Positions 1 to 10,100 of a DNA stretch of 24,516 bases are shown here, in pieces. The notes below the pieces were generated by a model, which worked only from the letters and a program-made list of their open reading frames with translations, did not search any database and was not told the DNA's origin. The translations under genes and the position numbers were made by a program. Each line of letters starts with the position of its first letter. The stretch's first letter is position 1. Origin of the DNA: Globomyces pollinis-pini (Eukaryota > Chytridiomycota > Chytridiomycetes > Rhizophydiales > Globomycetaceae); NCBI GenBank assembly GCA_025399215.1, contig MU621338.1, forward strand, positions 1-24,516, written 5' to 3'.

Positions 1-223
1 GTGACTCAGAAAGACAATGGAGATGATAACAGGGTTTATTAAAAAAATGGAATGACGTCGCCTTTTCAATTCTGAGAAGTTTCCTTTCTAGAATAGAATA
101 ATGAATTACAATTATAATCATTTGGTACAATTGAACGCTTAAAGGGATATCGTGTCATATTATTCACATATGGCTATACCAGTTAACTAATAATAAGCTG
201 TGGTTTTATTCTTTCTAATTCAC
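1..223. other. left-edge intergenic stretch
   Basis: AT-rich sequence with no open frame or intron-split exon set that I could recognise on either strand. It precedes the promoter block of the first small secreted gene. A gene beginning or ending outside the window could touch it, but nothing here supports that. Confidence 0.5.
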
Positions 224-290
224 AGCTGTACATCTTACTATTGATACACAGCTTGTGTAACCACGGCTGTGTTGGAATCTGGTATTTATA
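224..290 (+). promoter_or_regulatory. conserved promoter block, copy 1 (dyad + TATA)
   Basis: This block is nearly repeated upstream of the second tandem gene at 961-1029. Both copies read AGCTGTACATCTTAC, then the dyad TACACA-GCT-TGTGTA (here 245-259), then a GGCT(G/A)TGTT stretch and a TATA-like box (here TATTTATA, 283-290). The TATA lies about 31 nt before the ATG, and the dyad ends 61 nt before it. The matching positions and spacing argue for a co-duplicated promoter. The binding factor is unknown. Confidence 0.6.
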
Positions 291-320
291 GAAACGTTTG
301 GAATTTCTAAAGTTCATCAT

Positions 321-611
321 ATGCAATCCATTCTCTCCATCTTAACGTTCATCATTCTAACAACGATTGCTGCCCCACAAGCACCTGTAGCTCTTCAAGC
401 AACAATGCCTGAGTTAGCCTCATATAAATGGGTTTGTAGAGATCATGATCAAAACAAAGGATTCCTTGGTATTGGCAGAACGCCCTATGAAGATACTGTA
501 TGCAGATGGGTATCTTCAAAAGATTCCAATGATTTTAATGGTGCATTGGATGGCAAATTAAATGTAATTTTGATGGTATCAGCTTTGATGCTCGTTCATA
601 ATTGTATCTAA
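321..611 (+). CDS. small secreted, probably GPI-anchored two-cysteine protein, copy 1
   Basis: Encodes 96 aa of unrecognised family. Residues 1-21 form a typical signal peptide (hydrophobic ILSILTFIILTTIA, then APQA). The mature part has exactly two cysteines in near-mirror contexts (KWVCR and TVCRW), which could form one disulphide. The C-terminus is DFNGALDGK followed by a hydrophobic tail, which resembles a GPI-attachment signal. The gene has no intron, has its own TATA and dyad promoter, and has AATAAA-like signals shortly after the TAA. It is a clear paralogue of the next gene: 37 of the first 44 residues match and ALQATMPELASYKWVCR is identical. It carries a longer middle segment (NKGFLGIGRTPY) than the paralogue. 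A surface or secreted role is inferred from topology only; no function is known. Confidence 0.75.
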   Translation: MQSILSILTFIILTTIAAPQAPVALQATMPELASYKWVCRDHDQNKGFLGIGRTPYEDTVCRWVSSKDSNDFNGALDGKLNVILMVSALMLVHNCI

Positions 612-960
612 ACCTATATCATTTAACTATTAAATAAAATAAAAACATTAATATTCGAATTATTCTCAGTGCGTGTTGATAAAATATAGCATTTGATAAC
701 CATATAGAATTGGAATTAGTTTGAATCAAGAACACGCCATTTAGTCTATATGGCGTATATACTCTAAACCATATAGATTAGAGTATATTTTTATGTATTA
801 TGGTCAATCTGTAAACACTACACGTATCCAGACACAATTTCAAGTATATAACGATAATCGTTGATATGACCAAAGCTGTATATTACTTGAACATCTATTA
901 TACTACAATTGTGGATTACCATTCATAATCATTCTTTGTAATATACAATGTGTCAGCGAA
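612..960. other. spacer between tandem genes with two perfect hairpins
   Basis: No coding sequence recognised. It holds two adjacent inverted repeats: ACGCCAT/ATGGCGT (734-740 and 750-756) and ATATACTCTAA/TTAGAGTATAT (757-767 and 778-788). The octamer CCATATAG occurs at about 700 and 770. The rest is AT-rich. Confidence 0.55.
734..788. repeat. two back-to-back inverted repeats
   Basis: The first stem has 7-bp arms with a 9-nt loop and the second has 11-bp arms with a 10-nt loop. Both are perfect and directly abut at 756/757. They lie 123 nt after the first small secreted gene. They could be an RNA processing or termination structure, or a trace of an excised element; the sequence does not decide. 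Confidence 0.6.
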
Positions 961-1029
961 AGCTGTACATCTTACCATGGATACACAGCTTGTGTAACGA
1001 AGGCTATGTTTGCTTCTGGATTATATAAA
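961..1029 (+). promoter_or_regulatory. conserved promoter block, copy 2 (dyad + TATA)
   Basis: Second copy of the block at 224-290. The dyad TACACAGCTTGTGTA is at 982-996 and the TATA-like TATATAAA at 1022-1029. The dyad ends 60 nt before the ATG at 1057 and the TATA ends 27 nt before it, almost the same spacing as in copy 1. Conservation of the non-coding block alongside diverged flanks supports a regulatory role. Confidence 0.6.
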
Positions 1030-1056
1030 ATGCCTTGCAATCCCTATGTTCATCAA

Positions 1057-1320
1057 ATGAAGTCTTTTCTCTCCATCTTAACGTTTCTCATTATAACAAC
1101 CATTGCTGTCCCACAAGCACCCACAGCTCTTCAAGCAACCATGCCTGAGTTGGCGTCATACAAATGGGTTTGCAGGGAGCACGACCAAGTCAGAGATGTG
1201 TCTAGTGAAGATACTGTATGTAGATGGGTAGCTTCGAAAGATCTTAATGATTTTAATGGATCCTTGGAAAACAAAATGAACCTGCTTCTATTGGCATCTG
1301 TTTTGATTTTGCTCCATTAG
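1057..1320 (+). CDS. small secreted, probably GPI-anchored two-cysteine protein, copy 2
   Basis: Encodes 87 aa, paralogous to the gene at 321-611. I chose the ATG at 1057 over the in-frame one at 1006 because GTTCATCA-ATG aligns with the copy-1 start, the TATA box overlaps the longer start, and a clean signal peptide (LSILTFLIITTIAVPQA) begins there. It keeps the invariant ALQATMPELASYKWVCR stretch and both cysteines, has a shorter middle than copy 1, and ends in a hydrophobic tail (LLLLASVLILLH) after DFNGSLENK, like a GPI signal. Single exon. Function unknown; surface location inferred from the two terminal signals. Confidence 0.72.
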   Translation: MKSFLSILTFLIITTIAVPQAPTALQATMPELASYKWVCREHDQVRDVSSEDTVCRWVASKDLNDFNGSLENKMNLLLLASVLILLH

Positions 1321-1957
1321 AAAGAGTTCATCATATATACACCAAATCATAAATAATCAGCACTTTCAAAAACCTTAATATAATTTTGTAGCAAACGAAA
1401 GGTTGTTGCATTTTTTGTCGAGTTATTTGAACTTCGCATTGAAGTTAAACATTCATTAGAGCAATGATTCAATAGTAATACTCAATATTCTACGAATTCG
1501 ATTTAAAAGTATTCTGTCTATAGAACCTCCATTAGCTGAGATAAGATACTGGAGTAAAGATAATGGCCAGCAATCTGAATACAAAGTTATTGCTCATCTC
1601 AACTGATTTCTAGTGAATCTGAATGTGAATAAATGTGAACTTAGCAGAAGAATATCAAGTGGGGTTTGACTTGTGTCACGTAGGAGTATTTGGACTGGAA
1701 CTATTTACTAATTCAAGAAACTTAGGGTTGATTGAACCTATTCATATTAAAACAAAGACTGTTATTCAAAAGTCAATATCAACTAGTAATCTATATTTCA
1801 TTAAATAAACCACCAAAACAATAGGACCAAATGATTTCCATAAAAGGTACTTCAAACCGGTACTTTGATTAATCCAAATCATTTATCCAACAATAAATTT
1901 GGTTTTTAGAAGGAGCCATTCAGTTAAAGTGACAGAGTGGCTTTTGTTTGCTTCTTT
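1321..1957. other. intergenic, nothing recognised
   Basis: AT-rich spacer between the second small secreted gene and the Munc13-like gene. I looked for short exons bounded by GT...AG introns and saw none that restored a known protein. An imperfect stem (AAATGATTT at 1829-1837, AAATCATTT at 1876-1884) is the only structure noted. The promoter of the downstream gene should lie in its right part. Confidence 0.5.
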
Positions 1958-4900
1958 ATGTCAAACGATACCCAACAAAAAGGACCAAGAATTGTAAACA
2001 GAAATCAGAATGGATTCTTTGAACCAGAAAGTAACAGTAACCAGCAGCAGTATATCAGAAATCAAGAAGGTGTTTTTATTAGAAATCCTAATACTTCAAG
2101 TACTTTCATATAAAACTAACTAAAGGTAATATAAATTCTATGTCTCGCTCTACTTCAAATAATAATAACTCGGAACGTCCTACATCTCCAGTTAACAGAA
2201 GGCCAACTGGTAGACTCCCTCGCTCTGACTCTACCGATCGATCCACCACTGGAAGACGACCTCCTCCTGTCTCAGCTAATGTACGTTCACCTACTCCGAC
2301 ACGGAATGACCCATCTTTAAGCAGCAACAACGCTTCGTATGATGATATGCTTAAAAATTTGGATGATATGGTTGAAACCGGCTCTCCTTCTTCGAGGCCT
2401 AGACCCTCTAGAACTCAGTCTCCAAATATACCCATTGCTGATTCCAGGCGCAATGGCAGTGGAACTGATTCGGAATCCAGAAGGCAATATCGTAGACCAT
2501 CTCAGGATGTGGAAGGTGATTCACCAAGGGGATCGCCTAGAGATAGAAGGGCTGATAGACCCTCTACTTCTGACAGGAGAAATAGACTGCCTGATGATTC
2601 CAGGAGTCCTTCAACAACTAGTCGTGATCGCAACATTGATAGACCATCAGCTACTGGACGTGATCGTAATAATGATGAAAGATCTTCTGTGACTACTCGT
2701 GATAGAAACGATGAAAGACCTTCAGTATCAGGACGCGAGCGTATTTCGAATAATGAAGATCGAGAACGACCTAAGAATACTGAAGAACAACGTTCATCCA
2801 GACGAGAGATAAGAGTTCGTGGCTCAGACTCACCGAGAGTTAGAACTTCTGTTCGCGAAAGAGATTCTTCCAGCCAACCTCCTACTAGTCCAACTAGGGC
2901 TCCTGCTAGTCCAGTCGGCCGTGTTAGAAGTGAGCGTGGAGATCGTGGGGATACAGAGTCCGAATCTTCATCTGCTAGAGGGCGTAGGTCTCCTGGCGCT
3001 GTACGTTCGCCAACCCGGGTACGATCACCAGAAAATCGTCTTCGTTCTCGTTCACCACCGTCACCTATTGATGAAATTGCCCTCAAAGAGCAAAAGGATT
3101 TAGAGGAATCCAGAAAAGTGTTGAAAAACGTAAACGCAGCAAAGAGGGAACGCGATATTTTGGAAGCTGAAATGGTTGCGGAAGAACGGCGTAGACGTGC
3201 AGAAGAGGATGCAAGGCGGAAAGCAGAACTAGGTTCCTCTCGAGTGTCGACCACAGAGTTTGCATTGATCTCCAGTGCTCCTGTCAAAGAATCGGTAAGA
3301 ATACCACTCTCTTTTCTCATACATAGCTTCTTGTGCCAGAGTATCTAACTGCTTTAATGACAACTTTACGAAATGATAAAACCATATCTCCTGTACCAAC
3401 AGATTTTACTTCTCCAGAAGCCTTTGATCATTGGAGAACAACCATGCGACGAACTTTTCAAGAAATATTGATCAAAATGATCAAATATAGGTATTTACAA
3501 CCACCCGAGCCTGTCAAAGCCGGGTTTGAACCTGTTCCATTTCGATTCCGAGTTATTGAAGCTCAAGGACTGATTGGAAAGGAAGGACGGGCACGAAGTA
3601 CATACTGTAATATTGAATATGGTGATTTACAAGCCATTTCCAAACAAAACAAAAATGCAAAACAACGTGAAGTATTCCGCACCGAAGTTATTTCTAATTC
3701 ACTTGATCCAGTTTGGAATCAAAACATGAAAATGGAAGCACAATCACTTCAAGACCAAATTTTATTACAAGTTTGGGATCAATCCAAAGATCCGAAATTT
3801 TTGGGGCAAGCAGTGATTAATATGGGCGAAGTTATTACCCGTTGTGCTAAAGATGGTAAATTTGAAAAGTGGTATCCATTGGGACCTCGTGAAGCCAAGC
3901 ATAAAGATAAATATGTTGGTGGACAAATTTTAGTTGGTGCATCATTATTGGAAGATAAGCAGGTAAATCTTTATAAATTAATCATCATAGAAATCATCGC
4001 CAAAGTCGTATAAAGAAATCCAAAGCATGTTAATGTCTATGCAAGTTGACAATCGTTCCCTGTTTGATGTTTTATTACGATCCTGTGTCGTTTTAGATCT
4101 CTTTACTCCACGGGAAGGTCGTACAGAAGTTCTTTCACCTGAAGCAGTCAATTTATTGAAAGCGTGGGCATTAACTTGGAATTTATCAGAAGCATATCAA
4201 GTGATTAGTTACTTGAAAATATTGTTTCAGAAATATTCCGAAGAGCAATTATCAATTTCTGATTTATTGCGTGCATTTCATTTTGTTTATGCAACTGTAA
4301 AAGTGAAAGGATCTTTTAATTCTATTGAGGTTGGTTTTTATTATTTATTTATTTCTTGTAGATGCAGCTCATTATCGAGTTATTAGAATCCATGCGAGCA
4401 CATTGTGCTGACCGAGTCGTAAAGTACAAAGAGTTGTACCCAAAAAACAAACCAAATGGTGCCCTGGAATCAACTATTCTAGTCCTTCGAATGATACATC
4501 GATTTCCAACTTTCAAAGATAAACATCCGGAATTGCAAGACTCCTTCCGAGATGAATTGAAGTTTATGATGACTGAATCTTGTATCAAGCGATTTCAAAC
4601 TTTCAAAGAAAAGGCTGCACCATTGGATGAAACCAATGTGGAATCTGTTATTGAAGGGATCAATAAGTTGGCTGAGGATGTGAATGATGAAATTGAGCTG
4701 GATGTACAATACTTTCAACCTGCTTTTGCACAGTAACTTGTTTATATTAATGTCAGGGAATTGGATATCGTACGATTAACAGCTGAATCACAATTAAAAT
4801 ACTTTGTATTGACTTTGGAAGACAGTGGTGATGTTCTTGAAGGTGATGAAGCTATTAATACTGCTTCGCATTTCGTTTTTGATTTATACCAGAAGGTACG

Positions 4901-6897
4901 GGTAATGGCTGAACGGTATGCAGCATCTGTTCCTGGGTATTGTTTTTCATTGATTGATATTTTAGGCTCAGTACACTATCTCAGACATATGTAGAAAGTT
5001 GGTTTGCGCCATTTATGTATAAATGGTTACATCAACTTTCATTGAAGAGTATCTTGTGGGTACAAGAGGCTGTGAAAGCTGATACTTTTGACCCTGAAGG
5101 TGAGGGTGAAGATGGAGTCCCGCTACACTCATCATCTATTACTGACGTGTTTTCTTCTATTTATTCTGAGTTAGAATTTATCACTGATTTACGATGGTCT
5201 GATCCAGTTCAAAACGCACAGTTTTTCCAAATGTTTGCAAAGGTTTTTTTTTTGTTTCTTAATGCTTTTAGACTATGAATTCTGCTATTGAACAATATTG
5301 TGATGCTATTGCCTTAGCAGAGAAAAAGACGTCGGTGTCTGCTGTAACGTCTTTTACTCAGAATCTGCTGGGTAATAAAAACACTGAGCCAGAAGATATC
5401 GAAGCGGAAGTATCATTTTTTTTTTGTTTTTAACCATAGTCTTGTGCGAAATTGAGGAATGTTCAATTTGCAATGTCAAAATTGAGGGAAATGTATAAAA
5501 TGATGAATGTATCAGCCATCACAAAAACTGTCAAGAATCATCGAAAGTCAATGGCGATTTTGAAATCAGTTGATAAAACGGCTGCTAGTGAAGCTAAGAT
5601 TACTGGTGCTTTCAAATTTCATGCTACATATGCTGAGAATGTGAAGCCCATTAATAAGAATGGTACTTCAAATCCGTATTTGATTGTACGAGTCCCGGAG
5701 GGTACAGTGGTACCGCCTTTAGAGCAACCTACAGCATTATCACCGTCAAAAGTAAAGGATGGTGATGATAGACCAAAAGCACCCACTCCAACCGCTACTG
5801 TTCTGACCGGTAATGCATGTGAATTATTCAGGTATGCGATTCTTTTTTTTAATCCTGCCACCAATAGATCAAGAGTGGTTAATGATTCATTGAATCCGAC
5901 ATGGGATGAAACTTTTACTGTTATCTTACCGCCAGTAGAGCGAATAGAAATTGCAGTTTTCTCACGAAACATGTTAATAGCTGATGAAGTTGCAGGCACT
6001 GCCATCATTGATCTTTCGTTGGGAACCAGATTGAGAAGAAAATTACAAGATCATCAAACTCATGATATTTATGTTGAGTTGGAACCACAGGGGCGGGTTT
6101 TGTTGCGGTTAACTTTGGAAGGGGAAGAGGAAGATGTAGATTTTTGGTTCCGTAGAACGAATGAGAGGTTGATTCGTACAAGAGATTCGTTCTTGCGGGC
6201 TTTGACTATTAAGGTATAATTAGTTTATTTTAATATGTAGATTACCCCATATGCATCCCAAATTATCACTAAAGCTATCAAAGAAAATGAAGCCGCAGTT
6301 TTGCCATCTAAAACTTGGTTAGCATCATTAACTTCTGCAGTTGAATATTCAAATATGACGGCTGCGAATAAACCTGTTGATAAACCTGCATCCGAATCCG
6401 ATGCAGTTATTGCTTTACAGCCGTTGATTGAATATTTGGAGAAAAATTTGGAAACTTTATGTAATCAGATACCATTAGTGATGGCTCAAGAAGTCATTAC
6501 CCGAATATGGGCTGATAGTTTAGTCATTGCGATTAATCTATTGGTACCTCCACTGTTTGGTAACCATGTACAACGACATTTAAATGTTCGACAAACATCA
6601 ATGTTGAAAATATGTATATCTATCCTTCGAGATTTCTTCCATGCAGACGGAGCTGAACTTGGATTATCACTGAAAGTACTTGATACACAAACATACAAAG
6701 ACCTGTCCGAACTTTTAGATATCTATCATCTGGACGTGGTCAAAGTCAAACGAGAATATGATTTATCTATGATTAGTAGTAATGACAAAGAATTGTTACT
6801 TCGACTGGTACGGTTGCGAACAGAAAAGGACAGTGAAGATCTGAAATGGATTGAAACTCAGTTAGTTAAACGTCGAGAAGTTAGTGCAAGACGCTAA
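1958..6897 (+). CDS. Munc13/Ync13-like protein (C2-MUN-C2-MHD2), 11 exons
   Basis: Predicted 1548 aa, a vesicle-priming and exocytosis factor of the Munc13/BAIAP3/fungal Ync13 family acting at the plasma membrane. Exons: 1958-2099, 2126-3294, 3327-3962, 3991-4329, 4362-4732, 4757-4936, 4966-5242, 5272-5409, 5440-5831, 5868-6213, 6241-6897; the ten introns are 24-36 nt and all phases join in frame. Residues 1 to about 440 are disordered and rich in Arg/Ser/Asp (repeated RDRN-x-DRPS). The first C2 is at about 505-645 (SLDPVWNQNM). MUN/MHD1 spans about 650-1080, with ESWFAPFMYKWL and the family hallmark HSSSITDVFSSI. The second C2 is at about 1138-1290 (NPYLIVRV, SLNPTWDETF). MHD2 is at about 1386-1500 (LIEYLEKNLETL, VITRIWADSL). 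Both C2 domains lack the usual first-loop aspartates, so Ca2+-independent membrane binding is likely. The first exon is added by a 26-nt intron; a start at 2140 would be the alternative. AATAAA follows at 6900. Confidence 0.88.
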
Positions 6898-7101
6898 CAA
6901 ATAAATCCTTAATTTTGCTAATATTATACTTGAATCGTTCCATTTCGCATTATTCTAAATTAAATCTGTTTTGATGTTCGACACTTGATCCTACAGTATT
7001 TACTTGCAGTATTTGAATGCATTCCAAGTCGAATCGGTACCTTTTTCAAGTTTCCTTAAACTTTCAAATTTTTGTCCGAATCACTCAAATTTCTCTCCAA
7101 A

Positions 7102-10100
7102 ATGTATATTGAGGAAGTGATTATTGAAGGATTTAAATCTTATGCAACCAGGACTGTGATTGGAAAGTGGGATCCTCGGTTTAATGCCATCACTGGATTG
7201 AATGGAACTGGGAAATCAAATATTCTAGACTCGATTTGTTTTGTATTAGGAATCACCAATTTATCTCATGTAATATATTACCAACATTGATTTATTAGGT
7301 ATATCATCTACATATGTAATTAACTGCTTAGGTTTGTTTGCGATTGTCATTTAATTCATAGGTTCGAGCCACTAACCTTCAAGATCTGGTTTACAAGAAG
7401 GGACAGGCTGGGATCAATAAAGCATCTGTATTTTTTGATTGACTAATTTATCGTTTAGGTTACTATTGTCTTCAATAACGATGATAAAAATAAGTCACCA
7501 CCAAAGTACATCAATTGTCCAAAAATCATCATTACTCGGCAAGTAAAGTATAAAATTGACTGAAATAATGTAGATTATCATTGGAGGGAAAAACAAGTAT
7601 TTGATCAACAGTAAAAATGAAACTCAAGAAACTGTATCTGATATGTTTCATTCTGTACAATTGAACATCCAGAATCCAAACTTTTTGATTATGCAAGGAA
7701 AAATTACACAAGTATTGAATATGAAACCATCACAGATTTTGGGAATGGTTGAAGAAGCAGCGGGAACACGATTGTATGAAGATCGTAAAAATAAAGCATT
7801 AAAAGCTATTGAAAAGAAAGATGGCAAACTAGAACATAGTGCTTTAGTATGTTACAGTATAATTTAATCCCAAGTTATTGGAAACGGAAATTATTCCAAA
7901 GTTGGAAGAATTACGAGAAAAGAAACGTGTGTTATTGGAATTTCAAAAAGTCAATTCAGAAAAAGAACGACTGGAAAAGGTTGTTGTTGCTTATGATTAT
8001 ACGTTTCAGACAGTAAGGTTTGACTGTCTTTGATTTATAGAACCAAATTGAAAAATTTAAGGAAAAGAAAATCACGAATGACGAACGAAAGAAACACCTG
8101 AATAGCATGAAATCAATACTTGGACAAGAAATTGCCGAGTTAGAAGAGGAAGTAAACCAAGTGACCGCAGATAGAGCCAAAGTAATTCGCTTCAAATTTA
8201 TCTTATTTTAGAATGGTGGAGCGTACTTTGAAATCGAAGAGCAATTGAAAGTTGTCAATAAGGAAATGGCAAAGTTGAAAACTCAACACACTCTAAAATC
8301 TCAAACCATTAAGGATGAAGTCGAAAATATTAAAATTATTGACCAAAATGTGACTGATGTATTTCTATCCATTTTTTTTATAACCACTAGCTTTGTCAAA
8401 GTTTAGAGACTTCGAAATTGAAAACCGAGGATCTGATGAATCAATCCAAAACCACCATGTTGGAATTCACAAACAAACAAAAGTATATAAATGAAACAGA
8501 AAACTTGTTTCAAACTCTTACGACTGGTTTAAGTGCTAAAGAAGGTCAAGAAAATGGATATTTAAATCAACTCTCTGGTAAAAATTCCCTGATATTTTAT
8601 CTGTAGTTGCCAAACAAGAGCAAAATAACTGCTCGTCTGAAATTCAACAGTTGAAATTAAGATTGTCTCATCTGCAAGAAGAAATTAAGGTGGAAGAACC
8701 GAAAGCAAAAATAGCCAGAAAAGAAAACGCTTCATTATTGGCTGAATTAGAAAGCAATAAGAACATTTTACAGATGATTAATGTAATTGTGGCTTGATTG
8801 ATATATAGTCGGAATTAAATTGTATCTCTTTTGATCCTAGCCTTGAACAAGGATTGGTAGAAAAAAAGACAAACTTGCAGCAAAAACTAGCAGAAGTTGA
8901 AAATGTAACATATATATATTCTTATAGTGTAGAGAATTGAAAAGCTGGAACGATCAATGAATAGTTTTGAATTCAAATATTCTGATCCTTGTGAAAATTT
9001 TGACCGTTCAAAAGTGAAAGGACTGGTTGCGACTTTAATTACTATTCCAAAAGAACATTTGAATAAGGCCAACGCTTTGGAAGTATGTGCTGGTGGGAAG
9101 CTATATCAAGTAATTATTCTTCTTGAGTTTATGTTAGGTTGTGGTTGAGGATGAAAAGGTCGGGTCACTCTTGATTGAAAAGGGCAAACTTCAAAAGCGT
9201 GTCACAATCATCCCTTTAAACAAGATCAGTGACTTTAAAGTTCAAGCGGAAGTATTCAATTATATTTTCTTATATGTAGCGAATTGCGACTGCTAAACAG
9301 TTGGCTCCTGGGGCGGTTGATTTAGCTCTTTCTCTCATTGGATCCGATTCTGAAGTGCAAAAAGCAATGAATTTTGTGTTTGGTAATACTTTAATCTGCC
9401 GTGGTAAGATTGATTTTATGTAATTCTCAGATCCATCTGTGTCAAAGAAAGTTACATTTGATAAACGGGTTAACATGCGATCTGTCACCTTGGATGGTGA
9501 TGTATACGACCCATCAGGACAATTGACTGGTGGTGCAAGATCAAACTCATCTGGATCTTTGTTAAAGTTGCAAAATCTTCAACAGTTGCAAGCGGAGGCC
9601 AGTACCTTACAAATTGCATTTAAACGTGCTGAGAGTGAGTTACATGATTTCCAAAGCCAAAAACAATTATTAACAAAGATGAAGGAAAACAAGACGCTAA
9701 AAGAGCATGAATTGAAATTATTGGAGGAGAGAATGAATAATAATCCTCATTTTCGAGTCATACAAAATGTTGAACAATTGATTCAACGTCACAAAGAAAC
9801 AAAAGAGTCGATTCAAACATCCAAAGAAAAGCTTGTCAAGTTAAATGAAAAGATTGTATCGATTGAAAAGGAAATGAGTGAATTGAATGATGATCGTGAT
9901 ACAAAGTTAAAATCACTTCAAAATCAAATCAAACAAGCTAAAAAAGAGCTGGCACGATTGGAGCCTTTAGCAAGTCAGATGGAACAGAATATTCTGCTAA
10001 GTAAAGAAGATTCAGGTAATATTTTGTAAAATTTAACTTCAGTTCAACTTGAATTGGAAATCGAAAAGGTCAAACTTCAATCTACCAATGCCAATCAACT

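Noticed and set aside
1006..1056. 17-residue N-terminal extension of the second small secreted gene
   Set aside because: It would start upstream of the TATA-like box, is absent from the paralogue, and would bury the signal peptide.
2502..3320. 272-codon minus-strand frame opposite the Munc13-like gene
   Set aside because: It is the antisense of Arg/Ser-rich low-complexity codons, which rarely produce stops on the reverse strand; the plus-strand frame continues into conserved C2 and MUN domains.
7072..7101. earlier non-ATG start for SMC2
   Set aside because: It begins at TTG; the ATG at 7102 gives the normal SMC2 N-terminus.
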